A stretch of DNA of 64,000 nucleotides. Source: Typhlomys cinereus (lineage: Eukaryota; Chordata; Mammalia; Rodentia; Platacanthomyidae). Shown one piece after another: positions 63,251 through 64,000 of this stretch. The translations under genes and the position numbers were made by a program. Below the pieces are notes generated by a model, which saw only the letters and a list, made by a program, of their open reading frames with translations, had not been told where the DNA came from and did no database searches. The DNA is taken from assembly GCA_023101885.1 (NCBI GenBank), contig JALPQD010000401.1, forward strand, positions 1,860,001 to 1,924,000. Direction: 5' to 3'. How positions within the stretch are numbered: position 1 is the stretch's first letter; every line of letters starts with the position of its first letter.

Positions 63251-64000
63251 TACAGAAGTGGTTCATGAAAAAGCAAAAGTGAAAACAGACAGCTTGGGTT
63301 TTGAAAGGAGTAAAGACCGATGACAGACCACAGAACTGAGGTACATCCATTTTTGTCTTGCAGGTCCAGACAGGTAATGCAATCTTGCTCTTCTCACAGA
63401 ATCCTCCTTAGCCTCCATGTTCCTCAGTTCCCCGGCGTGTGAAATGGAAAATAACAGCCCCTTTCTAGAGCAGAAGTTGTGTGACTTGATGCACAGAGCA
63501 CGCTGCTTAGAAGAGTAAGGGACGCACAGCTCTTAGCTCCTAGCTGACGCCAGCCTCCAAAGTCAGTATCGACCTCTTCATCTCTTCACTCTGTGTCCTT
63601 CACTGCCACTCCTATGACCTCACACCCCAAAGGAAGGGACCCCCACTAACTGGGTAGGCAAAAAGGAGACCTGATTTCTTGACTGTTTCTTTGGAAAGGC
63701 TAGTTATATAGTAAACCTCAACATTTTAGTTTGCCATAAAGCTTGAAGGTATGCATCAAGACACATGAAACGAGTGTACAGTTTATTTCTGTTCACTCCG
63801 TACCCTACCCTGCCTCACAAAGGAGTCAAACAGATATTCAGACACAATAGTACTAAATCTAAAATAAATGGATGGGAGGGAAAAAAATCAAGTAAGATTT
63901 GAATGATAATCTGAATAAATGTAAGTTAAATAAAAAGCTGCAATATGCTTTTCTCTCTTTGAAAGCAGGCCACAGTCTGCTGTCTGTTGAGCTCTTGCAC

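Larger units (their letters stand above)
57121..64000 (-). other. IRF2 intron 2, 3' part
   Basis: From the exon 3 acceptor to the window edge. No match to exon 2 (start codon, Trp11, Trp26) was found on the minus strand. Repeats are listed separately. The stretches 57125-57940, 60010-61320, 62000-62590 and 63260-64000 show no element that I recognise. Confidence 0.8.

Noticed and set aside
57121..64000. IRF2 exon 2 (start codon) inside the window
   Set aside because: I looked on the minus strand for the sequence encoding the first 29 residues, including Trp11 and Trp26, and found nothing similar. It must lie further right.

Overview
The window is nuclear DNA from a mammal, most likely a rodent. 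It holds one recognisable protein-coding gene, seven exons of interferon regulatory factor 2 (IRF2), on the minus strand between 57120 and about 24535. The rest is intron and intergenic DNA full of retrotransposons and microsatellites. The rodent call rests on B1-, B4/RSINE1-, B3- and ID-like SINEs, L1 3' ends of the rodent polypurine type, and IRF2 C-terminal residues that resemble the mouse protein as I recall it. Most SINE copies lack the mouse B2 body, so I favour a non-murid relative within or near the mouse-jerboa group; the species cannot be fixed by eye.

Region 1 to about 24534 lies downstream of IRF2 and shows no host gene. Its main landmark is a near full-length LINE-1 (2223-8662, plus strand) bounded by a 15-bp target site duplication. 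It has a GC-rich promoter-like 5' end, a frameshifted ORF1, a damaged ORF2 and a G-rich 3' UTR. A 5'-truncated SINE with its own 18-bp duplication sits inside ORF2 and dates after the L1. Two LTR-like repeats in direct orientation follow (9590-10006 and 10689-11112), then SINEs, L1 3' fragments and microsatellites.

Region 24535-57120 is IRF2, read right to left: exon 3 (57021-57120), exon 4 (56138-56314), exon 5 (55561-55607), exon 6 (46933-47050), exon 7 (34849-35013), exon 8 (27022-27068) and exon 9 (coding part 25547-25855, then the 3' UTR). All visible splice sites are GT-AG and all phases agree. With 29 residues supplied by the missing exon 2, the protein is 349 aa, the length of human IRF2. 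The exons carry three of the five DNA-binding tryptophans, the recognition helix, three sumoylation-type lysine motifs and the C-terminal repression region. Exon 7 keeps a tandem 3' splice site that can include or skip the Val177-Val178 pair.

Region 57121-64000 is part of intron 2. Exons 1 and 2 and the promoter lie beyond the right edge.

Points for follow-up: the promoter-like 5' end of the L1; a SINE family with at least seven copies here and CA-rich tails; the nested insertion; the exon 7 tandem acceptor; and a 23-base homopolymer serving as the exon 4 polypyrimidine tract. I found no CRISPR array, operon, rRNA or functional tRNA gene.
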